From: Symsagittifera roscoffensis
Lineage: Eukaryota; Xenacoelomorpha; Acoela; Convolutidae
Length of the DNA stretch: 64,000 bases
NCBI RefSeq assembly: GCF_963678635.1
Contig: NC_087062.1
Span: 32,957,651-33,021,650, forward strand
Direction of reading: 5' to 3'
Made by a program: the position numbers and the translations under genes. Positions 33,532-45,600 of this stretch are shown piece after piece. Each line of letters starts with the position of its first letter. Position 1 is the stretch's first letter. Under the pieces are notes generated by a model that did not search any database, was not told the DNA's origin, and saw only the letters and a program-made list of their open reading frames with translations.

Positions 33532-34578
33532 ATGTTGCCAACACATAACAAAAGCAATGGCCATTATATGCATCAGCCTGCATTTGGTGCTAGAATACCA
33601 ATAGTCTTGGCATTTTTACTTGGAACTTACCTAATATATCAGAGGTTTTGGTACCAAGACCTGATCAAAGAAAGTGATTCTAGAAACTATCAACAACAAA
33701 AAGAACTAGCAATAATGCGAGAAAACTTATACACTGCGAAAGATGAAATTAACGAGTTGAAAAAACAGCAGTTCAATGAAGCGCAAATTAAGAAGTCCTT
33801 GCAAAGCAAATTGATGTTAGCCGAAACCGCTAGCTCAGAGGCTAATCTTCAGTTGGAAGAACTGGAGGATAAAATTGCCAAGCTTGAGGTTAAAGCTACA
33901 AATATGTTGGAGAATAATTCACTTGAATTGTCATTGATGCGAAACAGTTGCGAAAGCGAACTTCTGATCCTCACAAACGAAAGAGACAAATGCGCTTCTA
34001 ACTTAAAAATTGCTTCAACAAATTACGCAAAAATAGAAGCTGACCTACAGAATTGCGTGAATCAGAACAACTATCTTAGAAATAATGTGAACCAACAGAA
34101 GTCGCAATATAATCCAGCTCAAGCTAATTTCGCAGTAGTGCCAAGTAATAATGCTGAACAGAGCCAAAACAATCGAGACTCCAGCGTAGCTGATACCCAA
34201 TCCGAAACAAACAAAGCTGGGGGGCAGTCATCTAACTTGAACAAAAACCCACAGGCCAATGAAAAAAATAATTTGTTGATCGATTCGAAATATTCAACTG
34301 ACAGTAAACAAGCACCGGAATCTAAAGAAAACAATAAAATGAGCGAAGTTCAAGCAATAGGTGGTAAGAGTAACGAACTCCCTCCCAACGAAAAACCATT
34401 CCACGTCAAACCACCCGAAGAAGAATCGGGAGAACCGATTGAGAACAATGCCGCTCCAGAAATTGGTAAAAAATTGGAAAGCAAAGTCATTGAAGGAGAC
34501 GCTAAGGACGAATCTCACAGCGAAATTGTAGACAAGGTCAATAGTTACTTGAAGAAAAACCAGAACGAAGAGGAGTGA
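33532..34578 (+). CDS. Type II membrane coiled-coil protein, GOLM1/GOLM2-like
   Basis: A single-exon frame of 348 residues. It has a short cytoplasmic N-terminus, one membrane segment at about 22-36 preceded by Arg21 (signal-anchor, N-in), a long charged coiled coil at about 45-195, then a Gln/Asn/Ser-rich and acidic tail ending NQNEEE. This layout (short tail, one short membrane helix, luminal coiled coil, disordered acidic end) is that of Golgi membrane proteins of the GOLM1/GOLM2 (CASC4) group. The CESELL...CASNLK...LQNCVNQNN Cys spacing is reminiscent of it. Sequence identity is low, so the family is inferred from architecture. Codon use and composition differ clearly from the AT-rich flanks, supporting a real gene. 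The ADP/ATP carrier starts 380 bp downstream on the same strand. Confidence 0.75.
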   Translation: MLPTHNKSNGHYMHQPAFGARIPIVLAFLLGTYLIYQRFWYQDLIKESDSRNYQQQKELAIMRENLYTAKDEINELKKQQFNEAQIKKSLQSKLMLAETASSEANLQLEELEDKIAKLEVKATNMLENNSLELSLMRNSCESELLILTNERDKCASNLKIASTNYAKIEADLQNCVNQNNYLRNNVNQQKSQYNPAQANFAVVPSNNAEQSQNNRDSSVADTQSETNKAGGQSSNLNKNPQANEKNNLLIDSKYSTDSKQAPESKENNKMSEVQAIGGKSNELPPNEKPFHVKPPEEESGEPIENNAAPEIGKKLESKVIEGDAKDESHSEIVDKVNSYLKKNQNEEE

Positions 34579-34958
34579 CCAGTTTTTGAAAAGCACTTAA
34601 CTTCTCAATATCTTGTCTTAATGTGCTGTAGCTGCGTTAAAAAACCCTGAGTGTAAAAAATTTTCAATTGTTTTCGACATCGTCGACTTTTATGTGCACT
34701 TATTTTGAAATTATTTAGAAATCAGCAAAAACTATTAAATTTGATTGGATACAAATACTATTTCTGCTAATCAATCAGTTTTTAGTAAATGATATGAAGT
34801 AGAATCATGTTCGCCGAAAAATGATTCATTCAGCATTTCAATGGTGATGTTTATTGCCTATTTGCTTAACGCCAATCTAATTTTTATGATCTAAAAACTA
34901 CTAAATCAACGAATAGAGCAGTTCAGGTATTTTTTTTCTTTAAAATATTTCAGTTAAA
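34579..34958. other. Intergenic region with a 3' splice site just before the carrier ATG
   Basis: 380 bp without a gene. A polypyrimidine stretch (ATTTTTTTTCTTT, 34929-34941) leads to ATTTCAG at 34947-34953, so an acceptor would leave only TTAAA before the ATG at 34959. This implies either a 5' UTR intron or spliced-leader addition. No AATAAA for the upstream gene was found here. Confidence 0.5.
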
Positions 34959-37900
34959 ATGACCCTCACAGCTGCCAGCCAATCTGCTCCCAAGCAAAAA
35001 ATTACTTTCTTCGAGGACTTCGCTCTCGCAGGAGCAGCGGCAGTCATCTCGAAGACAGCAGCTGCGCCCATCGAGAGAGTCAAGCTCCTGGTCCAGAATC
35101 AGGATGAGATGATCAAGGCTGGCAGGCTCGCAGAGCCTTACAAGGGTGTGATTGACTGCGTTAAAAAGACGTACTCGTCAGAAGGTTTCATCCCTTTCTG
35201 GAGAGGAAATTTGGCTAATTGCATTAGATATTTCCCAACACAGGCTCTGAACTTTGCATTCAAAGATCAGATCAAGGCTCTGTTCAAACCCAAAAAGTCC
35301 GACCCCTACATGGTTAACTTCAGCAAAAACATCGCTAGCGGAGGATGCGCAGGATCGCTGTCTCTCTGCTTTGTCTACTCTCTAGATTACTGCCGAACCA
35401 GATTAGCAAATGATGCCAAATCTGCCGGAAAGGTTCGTCTTAGTTATTCATGTCTTAAATTTTTATCAAGATTAGAAACAGAAGTGCCCTGCGCTCAGGA
35501 TTTAGTGTATTTTCATAGTAAAAACTTGAATTTGTTCTTTTTTGAAAATAAGTTTAACTGATTGCAAGAAAGAAGCTAGCCTGATTTTTGATTAGCACAA
35601 GCAACGCTCGTGTAATTAGATCAGTTGTTCTTATCAAAGTCGCAACTTAGTCTTCATTTTATTTTGCATCTTAGTTTCTTTTCGTTGATTTTCAGATAGC
35701 ATCAGCAATATCCGTTTTTATCGAAGCTCATTCATTGCTGCCTGTTCAGCGTTTTGATTAAATCAGCCAATGGGAGATAATTAATGCGCACAAGCTACCA
35801 ATTTCCTATTAGCTTGTGAGCAGTTTGGGCAATGAAATATTTTGAATTGAGACAAGTCAATTGCTGCGAAATTAGTAATTTACTACTTCTGCGGTAGTAG
35901 CTCAAGTAATTCAGTTTACTTTTTTTCCATTTTCTCGAAGATTTTCTGTAAATAGGTTTAAATAAACATTGTTCGGGCAATACGTACAAAAAATTCCGTA
36001 TCACACCCTCTGTGTTGACGTTATCGTAGGCGGTGTTTATAAGGCTGCCACTACTGATTTTTTATTTAACTGTAAATTCATTTTTTTCATCTAATGGATT
36101 GATTTGGATGTTGTTCCAACCATAGCAAATGGGGAGGAACTTTATTCGGGTGTTTTAGTCTTTTGTTTTCACGCGCAATCAGGTACCACAAATAATCATC
36201 GGAATGATTTGATTTTTTGGATGAGTTCGCAGGAAAGGTAGTTTTTGGAGTTTTTCGACATTGTTTTGGAATCAAAAACTTAAGCAATTTTTTAATTTCT
36301 AGTTTTTTATACTGATTTCTTTTCAGTTGTTAATTTATTTCTGTTGAATAATTTATTCTTTTCAGTTGTTATTTTATTTCAAATTTCCCAGCGGAACAAA
36401 AAATTACCTATTGATCCAGTTCTCAAATTGGCTTAGTTGGTGTCAATTATATATTGTTTTTGAAATTCAAAGGGCTGTAAGGTCATATATATTTTTTGAA
36501 GGTCGTTGATTATGTATATATATACTTATTTTCAAAATAGTCGATTTCATTTTGTTTCCTTGCGTTCATTGACGTTTTTCCAGCTGTCTGTTGGCTGTTC
36601 ATAAAATAATTTAGTTTATTCAGTTTTTTTTAGATCTTGGCATAGTTATTTTCTTAAGTTTTCAGATAATATCTTGTTTCTATACGCTGAGAGCCTTTCA
36701 ATAGTATAAAGCAAATATATTTTGTCTAGGCTGCAAAAGCTGGGTTTCAAAAATTATATTGGATTGCGACTCCCCTTTACCAATAACTTTAATTTCAATT
36801 TAGGTTTTTCTGGTGAAGGTACCTTAAGGTTGAGTTTTTCAAAGTGCTCTTGTTCAAGAATGACAGTAATTATGGTAAATATCTCTCTCATCTTAATGTA
36901 GATTGACAAGGTTTCGTTTAGAGCATTGAGTTTTTGCTTTGAAAAGTTTTGTCTTACTGTATATTGACTTAGTAGCCTTATATTGCGTCGCTTGATAAGT
37001 TAAAATTTCGAATGAGTGTGTTTTGAGTGGGTTGCATTGAATTTTTTGTTGGCTCAACAGGTGCGCTCAAATATTGTCGGTTTTGCACTGCTTGGTAAGT
37101 TTCTTACGATGCTAACTAAACATTTTGTCTATTTTTTTCAAAATGCCTAGTGTTAATTGCAAATCGAGACAAACATGAAACTTTGATAGCTTCAGTTTTG
37201 TGACTTTCAATGTTTTTTCTCAGCAAGCAGGCTGGCGGACAGATATGTATCGCTAAAGCTGTGAAGCACGGCTTCACCTCCAGTTTTGAAAACATGAGAA
37301 GCGTATGTTTTTCGATCCAGTTTTTACTCCGGTTCTGTAATAGTTCTATGCTTAAGATTTTTCACTGCTCCCCAATTGGTTGGAGCTTTGTCAAACACTT
37401 GAGTAAAAAATTACGATCTTTTGTGCTATGCCTGCCATTGCTTCTTGCATTTTTCGGAAAAATTGAAACGGTTGACCAGGGTTTTAATTCATTTGGCGAG
37501 TAATTTGTTGAGTCCTTCTTTGCAAGTTTTATAAAGCATTTTCCTGAAGTTTAAAATCGCAAGTTCTGCTAAGCTCCGCTTTTGCTGTGTAAAGAATAGG
37601 TGAATCGTTGTTAGTTTTGATAAGCATGATAAGTTCAAATTGTTCCGATCATTGAAAATGGGGAGAAATTTTTTATTCGGGTGATTAGGTTTTGTTTTGC
37701 TTTACTGTTTTGCAAAATCAGGTACAACAAATAATTATCGGAAGTGGTTGAGTGATATCATATTAAAGCCCTTTCAGTCCTGATTCGAAAAGTTGTCATG
37801 GTGTCCAGTTTTTGCATTTCAGTTCATTTTCGAGCTAGTAAAAGCAAGCAGGCTGGTTATCGAAAGATAAGCCCCCAGGTTCTGAAAACTTAAAATTAAT

Positions 37901-40900
37901 AGGTAAATTTATGCGCCATCTTGGAAATGAAAAAGTTTTTAAATAAATAATTTTTGAAAATAAAACGTTTTTTTTTGGTCTTTCATTTTTTCCATTTTCT
38001 CGAAGATTTTCTGTAAATAGGTTTAAGTAAACATTGTTCGGGCAATACGTACAAAAAATTCCGTATCACACCCTCTGTGTTGACGTTGTCGTAGGCGGTG
38101 TTTATAAGGCTGCCATTACTGATTTTTTTATTTAACTGAAAATTCATTTTTTTCATCTAATGGATTGATTTGGATGTTGTTCCAACCATAGCAAATGTGG
38201 AGGAACTTTATTCGGGTGTTTTAGTCTTTTGTTTTCACGCGCAATCAGGTACCACAAATAATCATCGGAATGATTTGATTTTTTGGATGAGTTCGCAGTA
38301 AAGGTAGTTTTTGGAGTTTTTCGACATTGTTTTGGAATCAAAAACTTAACCAATTTTTTAATTTCTAGTTTTTTTTTGTTTTTCTAGTCATTTATGACAG
38401 AAAAAATGGTGCCCAGTTTGCCTATTTTACTATTACCGGCGAATATGCCTTAGTACTAGTTTTTCATTAAGATCCTCTCCTTTTTTTACTGTAATTTTCA
38501 ATTTGTAATTTTTTAAGACAATGGTCGGTACATTCTGTGCAGAGTAACCGACTAACCTTTGTGGACAACCGACAACCGAAAGTTTGTAAATTGTCTTCTA
38601 ATTAAGGGAAGATAACTTGAGTGCTGCATTTCTTGTATCGCTTTATTGTGGTCTTAAGCATAAGAATATCATATTTGCCCAAGAATATCATGAAAAGTCA
38701 AAAATCCTCTAAGACTGGAAAGTCTTCAAGTTTGTTCAGTCTCACATTTACTTTTTCGCGGTTTGACTTTTGATTTCTTTTTTATTAAGTTCACTTCATT
38801 TCCTTTCTTAAAATGTGTAAAGATCACGAGAAACGTATCGAAGGTTCTGAAAACTTAAAATTAATAGGTAAATTTATGCGCCATCTTGGAAATGAAAAAG
38901 TTTTTAAATAAATAATTTTTGAAAATAAAACGTTTTTTTTTTGGTCTTTCATTTTTTCATTTTTCGACAAAATCTGTTGTCCAATGTCCTTTCGATTGTC
39001 CATTTTGCTGAAGTGTTAGGCTTGCGTGCGTCCAGATCCTTTCATTGCACCAGGAACAAAAATTAAATATAAATTGAAAAAAAAAAGATTTGTTCGGAAC
39101 ATTCTGTGCTACTTGCACAGCAACCGGCTATCCTTATTTACCCTTGCGGTAAGCAAGGGCCTTGCAATCGAGAACTAAACTTTTCCCGTAACTAACTTTG
39201 TTCACAGGGTCATATTAGTAGGATTGTTGGACAAGTAGTAGGACATGCTCAAGTTTTAAGAAAGTCAAATAAAACTACCATTATTTAAGTAGTAACTACG
39301 CAAAGACTGTTTCAGGTTGTAATCTCTAAATTTTTCTCTCCTTTTTGGTTTCGTGGTTTTCGTTCTAGTTTATGTCGGTTAATTTTCCGTTTTTTAAAAA
39401 ACTCACACTGTTTTATCTTGAATGGTTTTTTATTGGCTTACTTTTTAAAGCTTTGTTCCAAATTGAAAAAGCTTTGTTCCAACTGGGTCTGCTCAAATTG
39501 GGTCTGCTCAAAAATTGTCGGCTTAGTTGCTTTATCACGGATTTTTCTGTTCTGAGGCAACTTTCATTTAAGTTGCAAGTGCAAGTGTTGTTCAATGTAG
39601 TTTCAAGGACTTAATTTTTTTACATTATTTTTTTTGCTCTTCTTGTCTCGGTTCAAGATTTTCGGCTTTGTCAGCGCTAGGTACATTGTGAAATTAGCAT
39701 CAGAAGATATTCTCAAAACTAGCCTTATTCAGTTTGATAGATTTAGTTTCGAAATTTTCGATTTTTTAAATCATTTTCTTGATCTGTACCGCATGTGGCG
39801 CAAAGCTCAGCATCGCTTCTGTGTTCAATCTATTTTCGCTTCGCCTCTGTTGAAAACCAATCTATGGCTATGGATCAGGTGAAATTTAACAGATCACGAG
39901 ATAATAACCAGTAAACATTCATTTCAAGTCGACATAGATGTAATGAAAAACCAATAGTTTTTGCCAGAACTCGAGCTGCAATTCAAAATATTGCAGTTTC
40001 TTAGATATCGATACTTGCAAGATATCAATCTGAATTCTAAACAATGAACTTTTTGGACATCAAGTTATGAAAATCAAGATTGAGCAGCAATTTGTATGAT
40101 AATTCTGGTCATTGTAACCACCGTCTGTGCATGTAATTTTCTGTCGTTTAATCAATACAGCATAACACTGGCAAGAGTGTGGCTCGATAAAATAATTTTA
40201 TGTACCATGCCTTTAAAATTTGCTTAGTGTAGAGAACTAAACGACAAAAAAATTTTTAATGCTGGAACAAATAGCAGAATTAATTTGCTTCTCGAGGATC
40301 CTTTCGAATTCTTGCTTCGTTGGAAACAAAACACGTCACGATGAAATGTGTAACGTTGAACGTATTTTAGGGTGGTGAGAGGCAGTTCAACGGCATGGTA
40401 GATGTGTACAGAAAGACCTTCGCCTCTGACGGAATCGGAGGTCTGTACCGAGGCTTCGTGATTTCATGTGTAGGAATCTTCGTTTACAGAGGATTCTACT
40501 TCGGAATGTACGATACCCTGAAGCCCATCTTCCTGGGAGAGAATGCCAACCTGTTCCTGTCATTCTGTCTGGGATACGGAGTCACAGTTACTGCCGGACT
40601 CATCTCATACCCCATCGATACCATCAGAAGGCGAATGATGATGACATCAGGTGAACTGAGCTATTCTTTGCTACTTGATCATAACCGTTGTATCTTAACT
40701 ATGCCGTGCCTATATTGACCGCTCTGCACTTTGAACCGATCTGTGTTATGTTAAATTTGCTGAACTTGTAGTAAATTTTGTGTGAGTTCAGATATAAAAT
40801 GCATGTTTCTTGTTCTATCAATGATTAAGTTGGGTAAGACATGCTCTATATGCGGTGTACATTTGATTCACATGCTTTTGAGTTAATTCATCTATCTGTA

Positions 40901-41113
40901 TAGGAAATAAATAACTGATGATTTGCTTCAGGACAAGCTGTGAAATACAAGGGAGCCATCGACTGTGCCATGGTGATCATGAAGAATGAGGGATTCATGT
41001 CGATGATGAAGGGGGCCGGAGCTAATATCCTGCGAGGAGTAGCGGGTGCTGGTGTGTTGGCTGGATTCGATAAGTTCAAGCAGGTCTACATGGTCTGGCG
41101 ATTCGGAAACTAG
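34959..41113 (+). CDS. ANT: Mitochondrial ADP/ATP carrier (SLC25 family), 3 exons
   Basis: Exons are 34959-35432, 40371-40650 and 40932-41113, with GT-AG introns in phases 0 and 1, giving 311 residues, the normal length. The protein exchanges cytosolic ADP for matrix ATP across the inner mitochondrial membrane. The three carrier repeats are visible: PIERVK (37-42), SLDYCR (141-146) and PIDTIR (239-244). The family signature RRRMMM is at 244-249. Repeat 2 has Ser instead of the usual Pro. The stretch after it ([17 protein letters not shown]) and [27 protein letters not shown] are closer in style to fungal and plant carriers than to typical animal ones. Intron 1 is 4.9 kb and full of repeats. 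Exons 2-3 are present again at 46712-47454. Stop is TAG. Confidence 0.95.
36087..36287 (-). repeat. Repeat P with a conserved 66-codon minus-strand frame (copy 1 of 3)
   Basis: P (35925-36300) recurs at 37990-38370 and 44330-44710. All three keep an open minus-strand frame of 66 codons ([15 protein letters not shown] ... [13 protein letters not shown]) at 36087-36287, 38153-38353 and 44493-44693. The first pair is diverged only slightly and the frame is not conserved in the more distant copies, so I call it a dispersed repeat and not a gene. Confidence 0.6.
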
Positions 41114-41880
41114 ACTAGAGAAGCCTTCCCCGCATCCACACAAACTGGAAATAGCACATCGTTTATATCAATAATGAAAATTAACTGAGGACCATACAGA
41201 ACTATGTACAGCAGCTAACAATATGAACATTTTTGATAGTGTAAACATATTGAGTGCGCTTAATTTCCACTATGTACCAGACCAGACGGGATAAATTCAA
41301 CTAAACATGTCTAAATTCAATATACTTACACCAAGTTTGAAAACAAGTTTAGATTTAGTAGAAGAGTGTCAAATTAGAAGACGAAAGAGGACAGTGTCAA
41401 TACAGAAAGTGGCGGTCTGTGCCAATACGGCATAAAGTTCATTAAAATCTGAAAGCTATCTACAAAAATGGTCGGATATTTTTTGCAACAGTAGAATACC
41501 AGCAAAAGTACCAGGATTTCATTCAGGGACAGCAGCGCACAGCCTCATAGTTGATATTTTTGTTTTCTACAAAAGCAGTCTATTTCAAACCTGTTTTTAC
41601 TGTTATCTGTGTTAACACAAGGAGCGTAGTGTTAAATCACGAATCATTTTTTTCGACAGAGTTCGAAAAAAAGCTGAATTGGTAGAGTTTTTGGTCTGTT
41701 TCCAAGCATTGGCAATTTTATAGCAATTGAAGCTGCTTAATTGGTAGCATTTAGTAATGAACGCAATGAAGGCTCTGATATAGGTCACTTTTTTCAGGAA
41801 AGTTAAAAAGCTCTAATAACTTCAGATGTGCATGCATACATCTTAATGCATTTATGAATGGACTTAGGTATATATACACT
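36304..41880 (+). repeat. Duplicated carrier segment, copy D1
   Basis: About 5.58 kb covering most of intron 1, exons 2-3 and about 0.77 kb of 3' flank. It matches 42644-48221 at offset 6340-6341 with only scattered differences. The left boundary lies in a T-run before ATACTGATTTC and the right boundary after ATATATACACTT. Exon 2 is unchanged and exon 3 has a silent G-to-A at most. Confidence 0.93.
37878..38957. repeat. P-Q block bracketed by 115-bp direct repeats T
   Basis: T (GGTTCTGAAAACTTAAAATT...) occurs at 37878-37990 and 38843-38957 in the same orientation, with repeats P and Q between them. The arrangement is repeated in D2 (T at 44217 and 45183). It looks like an insertion or local duplication between direct repeats; no coding capacity. 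Confidence 0.75.
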
Positions 41881-42643
41881 TAAGCAATTTTTTAATTTAT
41901 AGTTTTTTTGTTTTTCTAGTCATTTATGACAGAAAAAATGGTGCCCAGTTTGCCTATTTTACTATTACCGGCTAATATGCGTTAGTACTAGTTTTTCATT
42001 AAGATCCTCTACTTTTTTTACTGTAATTTTCAATTAGTAATTTTTTAAGACAATGGTCGGTACATTCTGTGCAGAGTAACCGACTAACCTTTGTCGACAA
42101 CCGAAAGTTTGTAAATGGTCTTCTAATTAGGGGAAGATAACTTGAGTGCTGCATTTCTTGTATCGCTTTATCGTGGTCTTAAGCATAAGAATATCATATT
42201 TGCCCAAGAATATCATGAAAAGTCAAAAATCCTTTAAGACTGGAAAGTCTTCAAATTTGTTCAGTCTCACATTTACTTTTTCGTGGTTTGACTTTTGATT
42301 TCTTTTTTATTAAGTTCACTTCATTTCCTTTCTTAAAATGTGTAAAGATCACGAGAAACGTGATTGACTTCGTTTCGAAAGTGGGATGTGATTTTCAGAT
42401 TTGCCAGTGACAAAATAATTTACTTAATGATCTTTTTTCCAAATTGGGTGAATTTCCCAAATTGCTCGAATTTTATCGAAAACTTTCATACATAAATTGT
42501 TCCAGAAATTGAAGGCCATCTAATTAGGGCCAAGAAATTCAAAAGTTTTGATTGTTTCAAAAAAATAGGCAGATTTTTTTTTCTGTTTACTTGCGTTCAT
42601 TGAAATTTTCTGAGGGCTATGTTCAGTTGTTGCGTAAAAAAAC
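41114..42643. other. 3' flank of exon 3 and spacer between the duplicated copies
   Basis: 41114-41880 is 3' UTR and flank shared with the second copy. 41881-42643 joins D1 to D2: it begins with the end of repeat P (AAGCAATTTTTTAATTT), has a full Q repeat (41905-42360), then about 280 bp unique sequence. In front of D1 the corresponding P-Q-unique stretch is missing, with P joined to D1 in a run of T. This fits a deletion of about 740 bp there. Confidence 0.75.
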
Positions 42644-45600
42644 TTTTTATACTGATTTCTTTTCAGTTGTTAATTTATTTCTGTTGAATAATTTATTCTT
42701 TTCAGTTGTTATTTTATTTCGGATTTCCCAGCGGAACAAAAAATTACCTATTGATCCAGTTCTCAAATTGGCTTAGTTGGTGTCAATTATATATTGTTTT
42801 TGAAATTCAAAGGGCTGTAAGGTCATATATATTTTTTGAAGGTCGTTGATTATGTATATATATACTTATTTTCAAAATAGTCGATTTCATTTTGTTTCCT
42901 TGCGTTCATTGACGTTTTTCCAGCTGTCTGTTGGCTGTTGATAAAATAATTTAGTTTATTCAGTTTTTTTTAGATCTTGGCATAGTTATTTTCTTAAGTT
43001 TTCAGATAATATCTTGTTTCTATACGCTGAGAGCCTTTCAATAGTATAAAGCAAATATATTTTGTCTAGGCTGCAAAAGCTGGGTTTCAAAAATTATATT
43101 GGATTGCGACTCCCCTTTACCAATAACTTTAATTTCAATTTAGGTTTTTCTGGTGAAGGTACCTTAAGGTTGAGTTTTTCAAAGTGCTCTTGTTCAAGAA
43201 TGACAGTAATTATGGTAAATATCTCTCTCATCTTAATGTAGATTGACAAGGTTTCGTTTAGAGCATTGAGTTTTTGCTTTGAAAAGTTTTGTCTTACTGT
43301 ATATTGACTTAGTAGCCTTATATTGCGTCGCTTGATAAGTTAAAATTTCGAATGAGTGTGTTTTGAGTGGGTTGCATTGAATTTTTTGTTGGCTCAACAG
43401 GTGCGCTCAAATATTGTCGGTTTTGCACTGCTTGGTAAGTTTCTTACGATGCTAACTAAACATTTTGTCTATTTTTTTCAAAATGCCTAGTGTTAATTGC
43501 AAATCGAGACAAACATGAAACTTTGATAGCTTCAGTTTTGTGACTTTCAATGTTTTTTCTCAGCAAGCAGGCGGCGGACAGATATGTATCGCTAAAGCTG
43601 TGAAGCACGGCTTCACCTCCAGTTTTGAAAACATGAGAAGCGTATGTTTTTCGATCCAGTTTTTACTCCGGTTCTGTAATAGTTCTATGCTTAAGATTTT
43701 TCACTGCTCCCCAATTGGTTGGAGCTTTGTCAAACACTTGAGTAAAAAATTACGATCTTTTGTGCTATGCCTGCCATTGCTTCTTGCATTTTTCGGAAAA
43801 ATTGAAACGGTTGACCAGGGTTTTAATTCATTTGGCGAGTAATTTGTTGAGTCCTTCTTTGCAAGTTTTATAAAGCATTTTCCTGAAGTTTAAAATCGCA
43901 AGTTCTGCTAAGCTCCGCTTTTGCTGTGTAAAGAATAGGTGAATCGTTGTTAGTTTTGATAAGCATGATAAGTTCAAATTGTTCCGATCATTGAAAATGG
44001 GGAGAAATTTTTTATTCGGGTGATTAGGTTTTGTTTTGCTTTACTGTTTTGCAAAATCAGGTACAACAAATAATTATCGGAAGTGGTTGAGTGATATCAT
44101 ATTAAAGCCCTTTCAGTCCTGATTCGAAAAGTTGTCATGGTGTCCAGTTTTTGCATTTCAGTTCATTTTCGAGCTAGTAAAAGCAAGCAGGCTGGTTATC
44201 GAAAGATAAGCCCCCAGGTTCTGAAAACTTAAAATTAATAGGTAAATTTATGCGCCATCTTGGAAATGAAAAAGTTTTTAAATAAATAATTTTTGAAAAT
44301 AAAACGTTTTTTTTTTGGTCTTTCATTTTTTCCATTTTCTCGAAGATTTTCTGTAAATAGGTTTAAGTAAACATTGTTCGGGCAATACGTACAAAAAATT
44401 CCGTATCACACCCTCTGTGTTGACGTTGTCGTAGGCGGTGTTTATAAGGCTGCCATTACTGATTTTTTTATTTAACTGAAAATTCATTTTTTTCATCTAA
44501 TGGATTGATTTGGATGTTGTTCCAACCATAGCAAATGTGGAGGAACTTTATTCGGGTGTTTTAGTCTTTTGTTTTCACGCGCAATCAGGTACCACAAATA
44601 ATCATCGGAATGATTTGATTTTTTGGATGAGTTCGCAGTAAAGGTAGTTTTTGGAGTTTTTCGACATTGTTTTGGAATCAAAAACTTAACCAATTTTTTA
44701 ATTTCTAGTTTTTTTTGTTTTTCTAGTCATTTATGACAGAAAAAATGGTGCCCAGTTTGCCTATTTTACTATTACCGGCGAATATGCCTTAGTACTAGTT
44801 TTTCATTAAGATCCTCTCCTTTTTTTTACTGTAATTTTCAATTTGTAATTTTTTAAGACAATGGTCGGTACATTCTGTGCAGAGTAACCGACTAACCTTT
44901 GTGGACAACCGACAACCGAAAGTTTGTAAATTGTCTTCTAATTAAGGGAAGATAACTTGAGTGCTGAATTTCTTGTATCGCTTTATCGTGGTCTTAAGCA
45001 TAAGAATATCATATTTGCCCAAGAATATCATGAAAAGTCAAAAATCCTTTAAGACTGGAAAGTCTTCAAGTTTGTTCAGTCTCACATTTACTTTTTCGCG
45101 GTTTGACTTTTGATTTCTTTTTTATTAAGTTCACTTCATTTCCTTTCTTAAAATGTGTAAAGATCACGAGAAACGTTTCGAAGGTTCTGAAAACTTAAAA
45201 TTAATAGGTAAATTTATGCGCCATCTTGGAAATGAAAAAGTTTTTAAATAAATAATTTTTGAAAATAAAACGTTTTTTTTTTGGTCTTTCATTTTTTCAT
45301 TTTTCGACAAAATCTGTTGTCCAATGTCCTTTCGATTGTCCATTTTGCTGAAGTGTTAGGCTTGCGTGCGTCCAGATCCTTTCATTGCACCAGGAACAAA
45401 AATTAAATATAAATTGAAAAAAAAAAGATTTGTTCGGAACATTCTGTGCTACTTGCACAGCAACCGGCTATCCTTATTTACCCTTGCGGTAAGCAAGGGC
45501 CTTGCAATCGAGAACTAAACTTTTCCCGTAACTAACTTTGTTCACAGGGTCATATTAGTAGGATTGTTGGACAAGTAGTAGGACATGCTCAAGTTTTAAG

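Larger units (their letters stand above)
35433..40370. other. Repeat-filled intron 1 of the ADP/ATP carrier
   Basis: The 4.9-kb intron (donor AAG/GTTCGT, acceptor ATTTTAG/GGT) has no genes. It holds two copies of repeat P (35925-36300, 37990-38370), one Q (38375-38835), two copies of the 115-bp repeat T (37878, 38843) and a palindrome-cored repeat (37261-37277, 39799-39816). From 36304 onward it is duplicated at 42644-46711. Confidence 0.85.
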
